Shown piece after piece: positions 49,146 through 60,597 of a stretch of DNA of 64,000 nt. Numbering within the stretch: position 1 is the first letter of the stretch; every line of letters starts with the position of its first letter. The stretch covers positions 124,501-188,500 of the forward strand of contig JAODUP010000421.1 of NCBI GenBank assembly GCA_025642065.1, in the 5' to 3' direction. Source of the DNA: Paralvinella palmiformis (Eukaryota; Annelida; Polychaeta; Terebellida; Alvinellidae). The notes below the pieces were generated by a model, which worked only from the letters and a program-made list of their open reading frames with translations, had not been told where the DNA came from and made no database searches. Position numbers and translations under genes: made by a program.

Positions 49146-49448
49146 GTGCATGTGACAACTATGCACGGTGGATCGAGAACTAACAACATTTGCGAATCCT
49201 GGAACAACGGCTTCCGATCACTAGTTGGACATTCTCATCCAACTATATGGAGAGCTATTGACAGTATCCGTAAGGATCAGAACAAGGTAGACACTGACAT
49301 CCTGTTGGAATCCCCCAAGAAGAGACAACAGCGACATGTTAAGTCCCTGCAGTCAACTCTATTCAATCTGTGCAGAGGTGTCCATGACGGGTCAAGAACC
49401 ATCGAATCCACACTCAAAGGTCTCGGATATACCATAAGATGGAAATAA
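49146..49448 (+). pseudogene. MULE transposase C-terminal fragment
   Basis: An open frame of about 100 residues contains TNNICESWNNGFRSLVGHSH, PTIWRAIDSIRKDQNKV and a Lys/Arg-rich stretch, and ends LKGLGYTIRWK. This matches the end of invertebrate Mutator-like (MULE, often FLYWCH-associated) transposases, where TNNxxEGWNNxF follows the catalytic domain. The catalytic part is missing on the left, where a LINE fragment begins at once. Read as a truncated transposon gene; no host exon signals were seen. Confidence 0.65.
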
Positions 49449-51523
49449 ACTTGTTAATGTAAATGGCATATATGATATAATATTAACAATAAAATAATGC
49501 TATATGTAGGTACTTTGATAAATTTTTTGATAAAGTTGTTATTATTGCAATATCTCTTAGCACATTGTAAAGTACTCACCTCACAGATTCCAGAACTGTT
49601 AAGTTTTAAAAAATTGGCCAAGTTGTTAAGTTATAGTACTTTAAACACCCCAAATTACAGGGGTAGGTGTCTAATGCTATTAGATGGGAACAGTGAATCC
49701 AAAACTGTGATTATTTCATAGATTTTCACAAACCAGTAAGAGGAAAATAGGTTGTAACTTAAAAAGAAGGGAGTTATTCACCTACAAATTTGATGTTTAG
49801 TATTCTACGGGAACTAAGGATTGTTTTTATAATAATGACCTTTGATTTTTTACCTTGACCGTTGACCCATAATGGGAAAAGGTCAAGACCAAAATGTTAA
49901 AAACTTATTGGTATTGAAATATGGCAAATAACATATCAAATTGAAGGAAATTATATATAGATAGTGAATCTACAAGAATATAATGATTATCTTATCATAC
50001 TAAAGAGATATTACATGTGGTGTGTTCTATTCCAAGGCATAAAACAGCTAAAAATCACTCTGATATTAAAGTCCAAATACAAATATTTATATTATTTCAG
50101 ATACAGAATGAATACATTCAACTAAAGAGTTGGTTATTAGGTCTACATTACATAAGAATTAAGATATATTAAATATTTATTAAAAAATAACAGTTAACGC
50201 TGACTCCAAATCTCGCATTAAAATCTCTCTAAACTTAAGTTTATTATCTACATAATCTTTTTCTTCTTCCAATACTTCCCAATAATTAATAATGAAAGCA
50301 GGGCATGTCAGTTATTGTATTTTTAAATGACTGATCACTAACTAGTGATGTTTCATCTGATTGTGATGAAAGCATGTTGCATAAGATACTGTGATATTTT
50401 TAATACTTTATTTAAGGGGAGGCACACTTGGCAAGTTAACATGCACCTCATGTATATGTTGCCCCATCAGGAGATGTTGCATCCCAACTTAAGCTCAGAT
50501 TATCATTTTAACCACTGCTTCTCCTACCTGGATGTCAGCCAACACATTTTATATACCATTTGACTACAGGTACTCTGACCAGGAATAAAATCAAAGCCTA
50601 CATCAGTAAGATTTAACATGGGATTCATCACCACTCTTATTAATGCTATATAGGTACTTTGGTAAGAATAGTACACTTGGATTTAATATCCTTAAGTCTT
50701 AAATGAAGATATCTGTTCTTTCTAAGCAACATTTTGATTGAAGCAATATTAGTAACTAACTAAGATTTTTTTTAAACAGTACCCATGGTGAAAAACCAAG
50801 GTTTCATCATCATAGTGCTCTCCATAGACAGCAGCTAGTTTATGTACGTCATTCTTTGTAGTCATCTTGAAAATTTTAAATATAAAATAAAGCACAAAAT
50901 ATCAAAGAAAGTAATAATTTATACACAGAGGATCAAGGAAGAAACACAATTAAGTTACCAAAAATTGCATATAATTCCTTCAATAAAGTATGAAAACAGT
51001 TAATATGATATATGCAATCCAATATATATATATATCATAATAATAACATAAAAATGTAAAAACACAGTAATCAAACAAATAAATAGGAAAGGGACAGAGA
51101 AATCCAGCATATAAACAAGAACATGTGCTTTTATTTACTGTAAACAAAGACAACTGGCCAATCAGGAGAGAGTATTTGGATCACGTGACCATCATAATGC
51201 AAATGGCTGCTTACTACCAAATATCGCCAGCTCACCAAAATCTCTCCAATCCTTCAAGCATGTTTGTTATATTCAGTAAATATTTATAAAAATGATATCT
51301 GAAATGGTTACGGCAGTAGATTTTGGCATTATTTCATTATCGGCTGATAAATATTTGAAGTTTATCACTACCCATTTTCTGCTGAAAATCGGACCAAAAT
51401 CTAGCCTACAATCGGGAACAGTGCTTTTTAGTGAGGGTTGGTGAGGTATCGGCGCGGGTGTTTTAAAGTATGATACTTTTCGCGTTTGTATAGTTTTCTA
51501 AGGCGTTTGGTTACGATGGGAAT
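49449..51523. other. Spacer, mostly AT-rich
   Basis: No gene recognised. A short (TA)n lies at about 51023, and base composition rises near 51380-51520 ahead of the small open frame that follows. Confidence 0.5.
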
Positions 51524-51715
51524 ATGAATAAACGGCGTCAAACTCGCCTAATTTGCGCTAATACAACTTTTTGCACGGAGATCAGAAAATTATCAGATAA
51601 AGACGTACTTGTTCATGAACTATTCGGTAACAAAATCGCTGAGTTACTTTATCACGTCATGGACCCAGTGACGCATAAAACAAGGTTTTCCGAGGGGTGG
51701 TGTCCGTCATTTTAA
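51524..51715 (+). CDS. Unassigned small open frame
   Basis: A 63-residue frame begins MNKRRQTRLICANTTFCTEI and ends in GWCPSF. It sits in a GC- and CpG-richer patch (about 51420-51760) unlike its surroundings, which could mark a first exon or promoter, or transposon sequence. No donor site fits cleanly and no family is recognised. Confidence 0.25.
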   Translation: MNKRRQTRLICANTTFCTEIRKLSDKDVLVHELFGNKIAELLYHVMDPVTHKTRFSEGWCPSF

Positions 51716-52567
51716 GGCCGTTACAAAAGCGTTATTGACACTATGCGGCGGCCTAAGCCGGTTTATCGAAGTACCTACTATATGGGAACCATGTGTTTAT
51801 TATTATCAATTAATTCCTGTTATATATATTTTATATATATTAAAACAATAACATTAATTCCTGTATAATAACAATAAAATAATGATATATAACAAGCATG
51901 TGTGTTTATTATGATTAATTAATTCTTATATTCAGGGGGTTATGTCCGCAGGGGGTTATGTCCGGCTACCTTCTTAGAACATTGCATTCTGTAGCATGTT
52001 AATGTTTGTTCCAAGGCATTTCCAGTTATTATTTTCCACTACACCTGACATTTGTATATTACCCATTTATATAGCACAAGAGAGATGAACAGTCTGAAAG
52101 TGAAATTGCCCAACTCCCAAAACGGTGCAAACCACGATTGTAGATCTAAATGTCACATATTATCGCACACAACCTCCGTAAACACTGTCTATAGCACTAT
52201 ATAATAGTAATATATATAATTGTCATATAACACATATTACCACGCTTTAAAATTATATATTAATGACGAATTACCTTATATTATTTTCCATCAAGTTAGT
52301 GAATTATACTAAATTATAGCTTGAAACTAGAAAAAGCATGAAAACGACTGCTACGCAATGTACAATCACTAGGGGTCGCGACAAAAGCTAGTGTCATTAA
52401 ATCCATTGGTTATAAAAGGGGTGATATCAGGCATTAAAATCAAATATCTTATTGTTATGGGATAATTATATTTAATATTCTTAATCGGTTTAATATGGTG
52501 TCAATACAGGACGGATAGATCTATAGTTCTCAATGTTTTGCTTACGAGTTATGGTGTAGCAATTAAT

Positions 52568-52601
<34 letters not shown>
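51716..52601. other. Spacer with MULE-type end and (TA)n
   Basis: Contains a transposon end at 51933-51964 and a TA microsatellite at 52573-52601 that hosts the Tc1 insertion. Nothing else recognised. Confidence 0.5.
51933..51964. repeat. Transposon end with GGACATAACCCCCT units
   Basis: Two direct copies of GGGGGTTATGTCCG stand side by side. In reverse they read CGGACATAACCCCC, close to the ends of the MULE relic at about 54947 and 60488. It is probably the right end of another family member. Confidence 0.55.
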
Positions 52602-52605
<4 letters not shown>

Positions 52606-54223
52606 ACTCAAAAAGTCTTGCATATAAAGATTATCTGCGACATGTGTTATATTATTTTGGAAGTCTGATTATTCAGCTTTCCATTCATACCAAAATATTG
52701 ATTGTGAAGCATTAAAACACTGAATGGCGGAGTGGGGAATGGGGTAGAGGTCATCATTGAAAAGTGCCAAAATTACCATTATCATTGAAACTTGGATGTA
52801 TTGATATCGTATCGTTCTGAATTGAATAACGCTGAACACACTGATACATTTTCCAGACTAGGATTTATCCAAAACATTTGCAACATCAGTAGTGTGAGGA
52901 GCCACCAATCACAGCAGTAACAGCTTGGCACCGCCTCCGCGTGCTGGATATGAGCCACTGAACACGCTGTTGTGGTATCGCATCCCACTCATCCACGACA
53001 ATCTGTCAGAAATCTTGCACAGTGATGGCATTGTTGACTCTGTTGCGAACAGCTCTCCCCAGCAGGTCCCACAAATATTCGATTGTATTAAGATCAGGAC
53101 TGCATGATGGCCATTGCATTCGCTGTATTCCCCGGTGCTGCAGGTGTTCTTGGACTATCCGAGCAGTGTGTGGCCGAGCATTGTCATCTTGCAGAATACT
53201 GCCAACTCCCATGTTCTGGACATATGGAATGGCTACAGGGTCCAGAATTTCATCACGACAACGTTGAGCGTTCAATGTTCCACTGATCGCCACGAGTCTT
53301 CTTTCCTGCAAAAGAGACGCCACCCAAACTATAACACTACCACCACCATACACAGTCACCCTCTCAATACAGCAGTCAGCAAAACGTTCCCCTGGTCTCC
53401 TCCAGACTCGAACTCTCCCCTCCACTTTACGTAAACAAAACCTGGCTTCATCTGAGAACATCACTCTCCGCCACGTGTTGAGATTCCAAGGGCCATGTTG
53501 TCGGCACCAACGCAAACGTGCTGTACGATGTAAAGCTGTTAGCGCTGGCTTCTTGGCTGGCTTACGAGCCCGAAGGTGCGATGCGTTCAGTCTGTTGCGG
53601 ATGGTCTGATCGGAGTATCTGCGCCCATGACGTCCTGCTAGTCTGGTCTGGATAATCCTGGGTGACACCCGTCGGTTACGCAGTGCCACCAGGCGGATGT
53701 AACGATCTTCATCAGTAGTTGTTATTCTGGGACGACCACTCCTTAACCTGCCTGAACTTTCTTCTCCACCGTGAAATGGTCAACATCAAATGTTTGCGCA
53801 ACTTCACTCTGGTGAATCCCTGCCTGTAGTTGCCGAATGGCACGGGCTTTATCCATAAGTGATAAACGTGGTATATCACAGTGGTGACCATGCACAGTGA
53901 CAATGATAATTTTCAGTGAAAATACAAACTGTGAAAATTGTTAAGAAATTGGTGAGCACTGTGTACATCATATTGCGAAGTAAGCTGACCGATACATGTA
54001 TTGCATTGTCCTCTGCATACAGTGTTTGAGTTTTGGCACTTTTCACTAGGGACCCGCACCCCATTCATGACACTGGTATTCCTCTAACAGAAACTGTACA
54101 ATGACGATATTGGGATCATAGGAAAGCTAAATAATCAATATATAATATAACACCTTTAGCCATTTATGCTATTTTTGCGATGATATTACCCATTAAACTT
54201 TATATGCAAGACTTTTTTGAGGG

Positions 54224-54224
<1 letters not shown>
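52602..54224 (-). mobile_element. Tc1/mariner element in a TA microsatellite
   Basis: Inverted ends of about 28 bp: the left reads AACCACTCAAAAAGTCTTGC from 52602; the right, in reverse, ACCCTCAAAAAAGTCTTGC to 54224. Both ends border (TA)n runs, matching TA target preference. A DD34E transposase with few lesions lies between them. Total about 1.62 kb, the normal size of an autonomous Tc1-like element. Confidence 0.93.
52885..53850 (-). pseudogene. Tc1-like transposase, lightly broken
   Basis: The N-terminal helix-turn-helix region includes MDKARAIRQLQAGIHQSEVA (from about 53850). After a frameshift near 53750 the frame continues as SGRPRITTTDEDRYIRLVAL and a long uninterrupted stretch. Catalytic residues are visible: first Asp in VMFSDEARFCL, second in LQDDNARPHTAR, and Glu in DLNTIEYLWD, with exactly 34 residues between the second Asp and the Glu (DD34E). 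A TGA after ITVQDF, near 53006, precedes a conserved tail (QIVVDEWDAIPQQRV). One frameshift and one stop make it inactive as read; either could be a sequencing error. The element lies on the minus strand. Confidence 0.9.
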
Positions 54225-54257
<33 letters not shown>

Positions 54258-54913
54258 TACAGTGTTCTTTTTTTTGCTTTAATGTCTTCTAAATGTTTTT
54301 ATCTTATTGATTTGAAACTGTATATTATGTACATAGCAAAGAACAGTTGATTATTATATTACTGAATAAAAAATAGCAGTATATCTACAAGTTATATAGT
54401 ACGTGTTTATAGCCTATTTATTGTTCTGCAAATGGTATCCAACCAACTGATTTCAGTGAGTAATTATGATGCAGAACAGTCTAGATTAACCGTTTCATCA
54501 ATAACGCAAAACTATTTTTTTTTGTAGCCATTTTTGTGCACATGTACAGTAAATAAGTTAAATGACAGTGAAAGCTGAAGAGATGAAGTTAATGAAATGT
54601 GGGATAATTATGCTAGCTGTCTTTAATTTTTTATTAATCTGCCACTTAAAATAAATAAAATAAATAAATGACTGAATTGTGCATTTTTATATGAACTATT
54701 ACTAAATTGTGATATGGTCTTTTTGGGACAGTTAATTTAATACCATATTCCATAACTGTAATCTGTATCAGTAATCCTACTGTTTTATATATAAATAGTG
54801 TATTGTACAAAGAATTGACTTAGAAACCACTATAAAAGTTTTTCACTTCCATTTGTAGTGATCCATTCATATAAAAACTAATTTGTTTTCAAAAATATGA
54901 TGTTGGTGATAAA
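54225..54913. other. Spacer after Tc1 element
   Basis: Begins with the second half of the TA microsatellite (54225-54254), then AT-rich sequence with no recognised feature. Confidence 0.6.
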
Positions 54914-55019
54914 CGGACATATAATACACTCGGACAATATACCTGTAGGACATATAATCCCCTCAAGATAATATCCCCCTCAGTAATATAATCCCCTCAT
55001 ATGAAGAATAAAAACATAT

Positions 55020-55380
55020 ATTTCTTTCACTCAAAGTCCATGGTGACAGTAGTGGTAGGGTCTGCCTGGACTCCAAGGGTGTTGCACCAATTCTGTATGG
55101 CAGAGAGGAACTCCTCATATGTCAACTGGTTCCATAGGCACAAGTGACTAGAGAGTCACCGCGAGAGGTGCACATAGAATCGCATAGAGATGACTGAATA
55201 GTGATGTAGCAATGTTGAATGTCCCATCCAAGAATCAGCTAGGTAGTAGAACTCACAAAGTGGTGCAGACCAAAAGACTAGCATCCAGTTGGATGAGTCT
55301 ACACCTTTGTCATAGATCAAACATTATCTCCGTCACTGGTCTTGGTCCATTCATCTTCTAAGACCATATCCCTGATTGAG
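55020..55380 (-). pseudogene. MULE transposase catalytic-region fragment
   Basis: Minus-strand reading gives DMVLEDEWTKTSDGDNVLIY, then CEFYYLADSWMGHST (corresponding to the family's DGTFK-type first catalytic block, altered here) and, after a broken stretch, QLTYEEFLSAIQNWCNTLGV followed by QADPTTTVTMDFE. The last corresponds to the PTTxxTDFE block that carries the second catalytic Asp. The order and spacing fit Mutator-like transposases. Stops and frame changes in the middle show decay. It is the same general family as the C-terminal fragment at 49146 but on the other strand. Confidence 0.65.
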
Positions 55381-55598
55381 TTTCGGTTCTTCGGTAGATG
55401 TTTGGCCTGCTCCCAACAAAGACTTCAACAGCTAGACTTCTATGTGGAAAGTGACAAGTATATGTGACTTTCGAAAACACCATGCAGATTAACAAATATC
55501 AGGCTTAAGTTTTTACAAGTTCATCTCCATATAGCCCATGCAATAGCCTCTGACTGTGAATTGCAATTAAACTAAATTGTCATTTATTAAGTACTGGT

Positions 55599-55750
55599 TG
55601 TAATGTATGCTACTTATAAACAATCATATGTTGTAGTGGCCGACTGCTATGAGTGTACACATCAGTCTATGTATCTTGAGAATAAGCAGTTCTGTTGCAC
55701 CGTTCTAAGATGACCATTATGCTTTTGTGTATGTGCACCTAAACATAACA
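55599..55750 (+). repeat. Gypsy 5' LTR
   Basis: 152 bp, TGTAATGTATGC to CTAAACATAACA. It differs from the 3' LTR at about seven positions by eye (about 4-5%), all substitutions. Confidence 0.95.
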
Positions 55751-56053
55751 TTTGGCGACGATTAGTTGGGATTTGTCATCTTTTGTGTTGGAAATTCAGT
55801 TTGGTAAACTATCGGTGAAGTCATAGGAAGTCAGTATTTACTAGGTTATGCAGTCTTTGTAACTTTATTTGTTAGCTTGTGTCGGGCCGTGTCCGGATTT
55901 GGGCGAAACGTGACAACTTGTTGCTGCTGTGCATTTTGGGATATTTCCAGGAATTTCGTGAATAGGCCTACGTGATGCCGGAACAAAAGTCATATATCAC
56001 AGATCACCGCGACCAATCGGACACTACGATATGTAATTGTTTAATCAATTACC

Positions 56054-59000
56054 ATGACTGCAGCTGCTCTAATAGGAAATATTTAAGAATTTAATTCTGA
56101 TAAGGAAGAGTGGAAAAACTATCAGAAGAGATTAGAAATATGAATGAACATCAATAAAACTGAGAACGATAATAAAGTGAATATTTTCTTAGCATTAATT
56201 GGTGCTAGTGCATTTGAATTGCTCGTGTCAATGGTAACTCCTAATGATGTAGCAGGAAAATCTTACAATGATCTGACTAAGCTATTAGAGGATTACTACA
56301 AACCTAAGCACGGTGTTGTTGGTGAAAGATACACTTTTGGTTTACGTAACCAGCAAGAAAATGAAAGCGTTACAGACTTTATTTTGGCGCTAAAGAAACT
56401 CAGTATAAATTGTGAGTTTGGTGATTCACTAAAGAACACTCTGAGAGACAGACTTCTTATCGGTGTACGGAGTCCAGCAATAAAGACTAGATTGTTCTCT
56501 TTAGCAACAACAACATACCTGACTTGGGATAAAGCTTGTTCTGACGCTCAGGCAATGGAACTAGCGCACAATGAGACGAAGTCGTGTCAATCTACACTAG
56601 TTTTTACACAGAGTGTAAATAGGATAACCACAAAGTGGAGTGACTCACCGAAGTCAAAGCAAAATAAATGGAGTGACTCACAGAAGTCAAGACAAAAGAA
56701 CGCTAACAAACAGCGTAAAACATGTCATCGCTGTAATAGTCAGCATAATCCAGACAGTTGTTATGCCAAGACATGGTCATGTCATAAATGTTCCAAAATT
56801 GGACATATTGCTAAAGCATGTAAATCATCACGATATCAGAGGTACAGCAGTAACACTCATCAGGTTGGTGATAGTGTAAATACAGTTCAAGGACTTAGTT
56901 ATGGCCCTGACACAGTACCGCTGTATACCGTGTACAGTACAGAAGCCCAGTGTAAATCAGAAGAAATTAAGGTTCCAGTCGAAATTGAAGGAACAAAGAT
57001 AACGTTCATAGTGGACACAGGTGCTACACGATCTATCATTTCTGAATCGCTGTATCATAATTATATATCACATCTTGCTCTGCAAACACCAGAATCGGTT
57101 CTTACTGGTTACTTAGGAGGTCGTATACCGATGTTAGGCGAAGTAATTACTCACCTTCGGTACCAGAACCAGTCATTCAGGTTGCCGTTATTGATTGCCA
57201 GAGGTAACAACAGAGCCCCATTGTTAGGTCATTGGATGAAGTTTATTCACCTGGATTGGAAGAGTATTTTTCAAATCATGCCACAGGCGCGCGCACAGAA
57301 GATAAATGAAATTATAGCATCACACCCATCAGTGTTTAAAGAGGGTATTGGTACCATTAAGCACTTCACAGCCAACGTCATGCTGAAACCACATTCAAGC
57401 CCAATCTTTCACAAACCTAGATCGGTGCCTTATGCACTCAAGGACAAAGTGGAGCAGGAATTGTGTCGACTTGAGAGTAATGGTGTCATTGTAATGGTGG
57501 AAAGAAGTAAGTGGGCAGCCCCGATTGTGGTTGTGCCAAAGGCAAATGGATCAATCATAATATGTGGAGATTATAAAGTCGCCATAAATAAAGTAGTGGA
57601 GGATACATGCTATCCGTTACCAACAGCTGAGGACCTTTTTGCCAAGTTAGCAGGAGGTAAGGTGTTTACTAAGCTTGATTTGTCAAATGCCTATCAACAG
57701 CTAGAGTTATCTGAGGAATCAAAGGAATACCTCACTGTGAACACCCATAAAGGACTTTTCCAGTACCAGCGCCTCGCTTATGGCATATCGACAGCACCGT
57801 CGATCTTTCAGAATGTTATGGATCAAGTACTTAGTGGATTGGATCATGTTACGTGCTATCTTGATGACATCTTGATTGCATCATCTAATCAGGAGAAACA
57901 TGAAACAATTCTTGAAGAAGTCTTACAGAGGCTAGAGCGTCATAACATTCGTGTCAATACTTCCAAATGTAGCTTCATGGAAGCTAGTGTCGAGTACTTA
58001 AGCCATAAAGTAGATGCAGATGGACTGCATCCTACAAAGGAGAAAATAGCATCCATTTTAGAATCCAAGAAACCTAACAATGTGGAAGAACTTCGTATGT
58101 TCCTAGGTTTAGTAAACTATTATGGCAAGTTTATGCCTAACCTGTCTACTAAGTTAGCCCCTGTGTATTTCTAGTTAGGAAAGAATGTTCAATTGAAGTG
58201 GACGTCTGAGTGTGAGGAGGCCTTTCAAGATTGTAAGAAATGTCTGCTTGTACATTATGATGTAAAAAGCCATTGGATCTAGCATGTGATGCATCCCCTT
58301 ATGGAGCTGGATGTGTAATTTCGCACACCATGCTGAAGGGTGATGAACGACCTATAGCCTTTGCATCACGTACATTAACACCTGCAGAGAAAAACTATGC
58401 GCAGATAGAGCGTGAAGCTCTAGGAATCATCTATGGCGTTCAAAAGTTCCATAAATACTTGTATGGAAGGAAATTTAATCTAATAACGGATCACAAACCT
58501 CTCACTACCATATTTGGTCCTAAAACGGGTATACCAGCATTATCAGCTCTGAGGTTACAGAGATGGGCAGTGATACTGATGGCCTATCAATACTCTATAC
58601 TGTATAGGAGATCGGAATATCATACAAACGCTGATGTGTTATCGCGTTTCCCAGTTGCAGGGTCTACTTTAGCCACAGGGTTACGGGTGAATTATTTTAC
58701 CTATACCAATGATTTACCCATTACTGCTCAACAGATCAGTGAAGAAACGCGGAAAGATAGAGTGCTCTCACGTGTGTTAAACCATGTGCTAATTGGTTGG
58801 CCCAATTATTTGGATGATGATGAATTGGAGTCCTACTTTCGTAGAAAAGATGAGTTGTCCGTAGACCAAGGATGTATACTTTGGGGGTTAAGAGTTGTGA
58901 TTCCAACTAAATACAGACCACAGCTGCTAAATGACTTACATGGGGAATATCGAGGTATTGTTCGCATGAAAGGTTTGGCTATGGTATCCGGGTATAGACA

Positions 59001-60037
59001 GTGACAGAAAAGTTAGTTGGCAGTTGCAAAATTTGCCTATCGTGTCGCAAAACACCGCCAACTAGACCGTTAATACCATGGAAGTATCCAAGTCATGTAT
59101 GTGAAAGGCTACATATTGACTTTTCTGAATACGATGGAACAAACTACCTTCTGGTGGTTGACAGTTACTCCAAGTGGCTAGAGGTATTCCCCACTGCAAG
59201 TACTACCTCTCAGAGAGTCATCGAGATTTGTTTGCGGCTTTCGGCATTCCCCATGAGGTAGTGTCTGATAACGGACCACAGTTTGCAAGCCGAGAGTTTG
59301 CCCAGTTCTTGAAGCTAAATGGTATCTAGCAAACATTGACACCACCATACCATCCAGCCAGTAACGGTTATATTGAACGTTGTGTTCAGACGTTGAAACA
59401 ATGACTAAGGAAGTCTCCATCCATGTCTCGAAGCCAGCAGTTAGCCAATTTCCTGTTGATGTATAGAATAACTCCACATACCAGCACAGGCAGGTCTCCA
59501 GCCGAGTTGTTTTTGAAACGACAACCACGTACCAGATTCAATCTGATAAAACCTGACTTGCGCAGTAAGATAGTAGATAAACAGTCACCAGATGTATCCA
59601 CTAAGTTTAGACAATTTGAGTGTATTGATAGAGTTCGAGTCCGAAGCCATCGAAATGGAGAGGAAAAGTGGATGCCAGGAACAATTGTGAAACGATTAGG
59701 TCCACTTACGTATCTTGTTCGTGTAGGCGAGGATGTACGCCATATTCATGTTGATCATCTACTAAGATCAGGCGAGACTATTTCAGATCACCAGCCAGAA
59801 TATATAACCTAGACAGGTAATACCCACCCAACCAAATACCAGTAACTCTACCTGATGGTGTACCGCCTAATGTAAATCCAGCTGTAAGCCCAGTACAATC
59901 AGATCAGAGTTCAGATTCGCCGAACACCAGTGTTGCCCACACCACCAACTCCCACAGATAAACCACCCGATACACTAACTACACCGAGACGCTATCCGTT
60001 AAGAGACAGAAAGCCCGAGAATATATTTGATCTGTAA
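56054..60037 (+). pseudogene. Gypsy gag-pol reading frames, disrupted
   Basis: The ancestral start is probably the ATG at 56054, in frame with the long frame from 56144 but interrupted by stops at 56084-56086 and 56141-56143. The 56144-58174 frame holds the capsid region, two zinc knuckles (CHRCNSQH..., CHKCSKIGHIAKAC), the protease motif VDTGATRSII, and reverse transcriptase with KLDLSNAYQQ, YGISTAPSIFQ and catalytic YLDD. A stop at 58172 and a frameshift near 58265 precede RNase H (LACDASPYGAG, ITDHKPL; 58273-59004). Integrase follows with HIDFSEYDG and VVSDNGPQFA, broken by frameshifts near 59000 and 59215 and by stops near 59327 and 59401. The last part (59423-59812) has YRITPHTSTGRSPAELFLKR and the C-terminal domain. 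A Pro-rich tail appears to run to 60037. Confidence 0.92.
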
Positions 60038-60110
60038 TTTCTCAGACATTTTGTTGCGCATGTCTACAGGTTATCTTATGCTAGATTACTTTTACAATAG
60101 GTGTGGACAG

Positions 60111-60262
60111 TGTAATGTATGCTACTTATAAACAATCATATGTTGTAGTGGCCGACTGCCATGAGTGTACACACCAGTCAATGTATCTTGAGAATAAACA
60201 GTTCTATTGTACCGTTCTAAGATGACCATTGTGCTTTTGTGTATGTGCACCTAAACATAACA
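60111..60262 (+). repeat. Gypsy 3' LTR
   Basis: 152 bp, TGTAATGTATGC to CTAAACATAACA, preceded by the short purine-biased AGGTGTGGACAG where a polypurine tract is expected. Confidence 0.95.
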
Positions 60263-60488
60263 CTGGTATTACATTCAATTTATTGTACCAAATGAATAGT
60301 AATAAATTCATTTCAATGACAATGTATTAAGATAATAAAAAGTATTTTTATAATTAAAGCACTTAATTTATTAATTGGGAAGAAAACTAATAAATATAAA
60401 TTAAAAACAAATTGGTAAAATAAAATCTCAATTGTTTTTATATTTTTCATGTAAGAGGATTATGTCCTGAGGGGATTATATGTCCTGA

Positions 60489-60554
60489 ATTCTAATACAT
60501 ACAGCACAGCTAAATCTGAACTCTAGTAGTAGTTTGAACTTGAATATATATATA

Positions 60555-60597
<43 letters not shown>

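Larger units (their letters stand above)
55599..60262 (+). mobile_element. Ty3/gypsy LTR retrotransposon, full structure
   Basis: 4.66-kb element bounded by 152-bp direct LTRs (55599-55750 and 60111-60262), each starting TG and ending CA. The target duplication CTGGT is perfect (55594-55598 and 60263-60267). The internal order is gag with zinc knuckles, protease, reverse transcriptase, RNase H and integrase, the Ty3/gypsy order. Right after the 5' LTR comes TTTGGCGACGATTAG, the likely primer-binding region. Multiple stops and frameshifts make it dead. It is inserted in a MULE relic. No envelope-like gene is seen. Confidence 0.96.
54914..60488 (-). mobile_element. MULE relic split by a gypsy insertion
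   Basis: Left-end repeats GGACATATAATCCCCTC at about 54947 (with further GGACAT and CCCCTC units on either side) are inverted relative to the right end at 60455-60488 (GAGGATTATGTCCTGAGG, then GGATTATATGTCC). A MULE transposase fragment lies inside the left part. Removing the gypsy element leaves about 0.9 kb, so this is a deletion derivative. No 9-bp target duplication was identified. Confidence 0.65.

Noticed and set aside
53022..53434. Plus-strand open frames opposite the Tc1 transposase
   Set aside because: They are antisense shadows of the minus-strand DD34E transposase.
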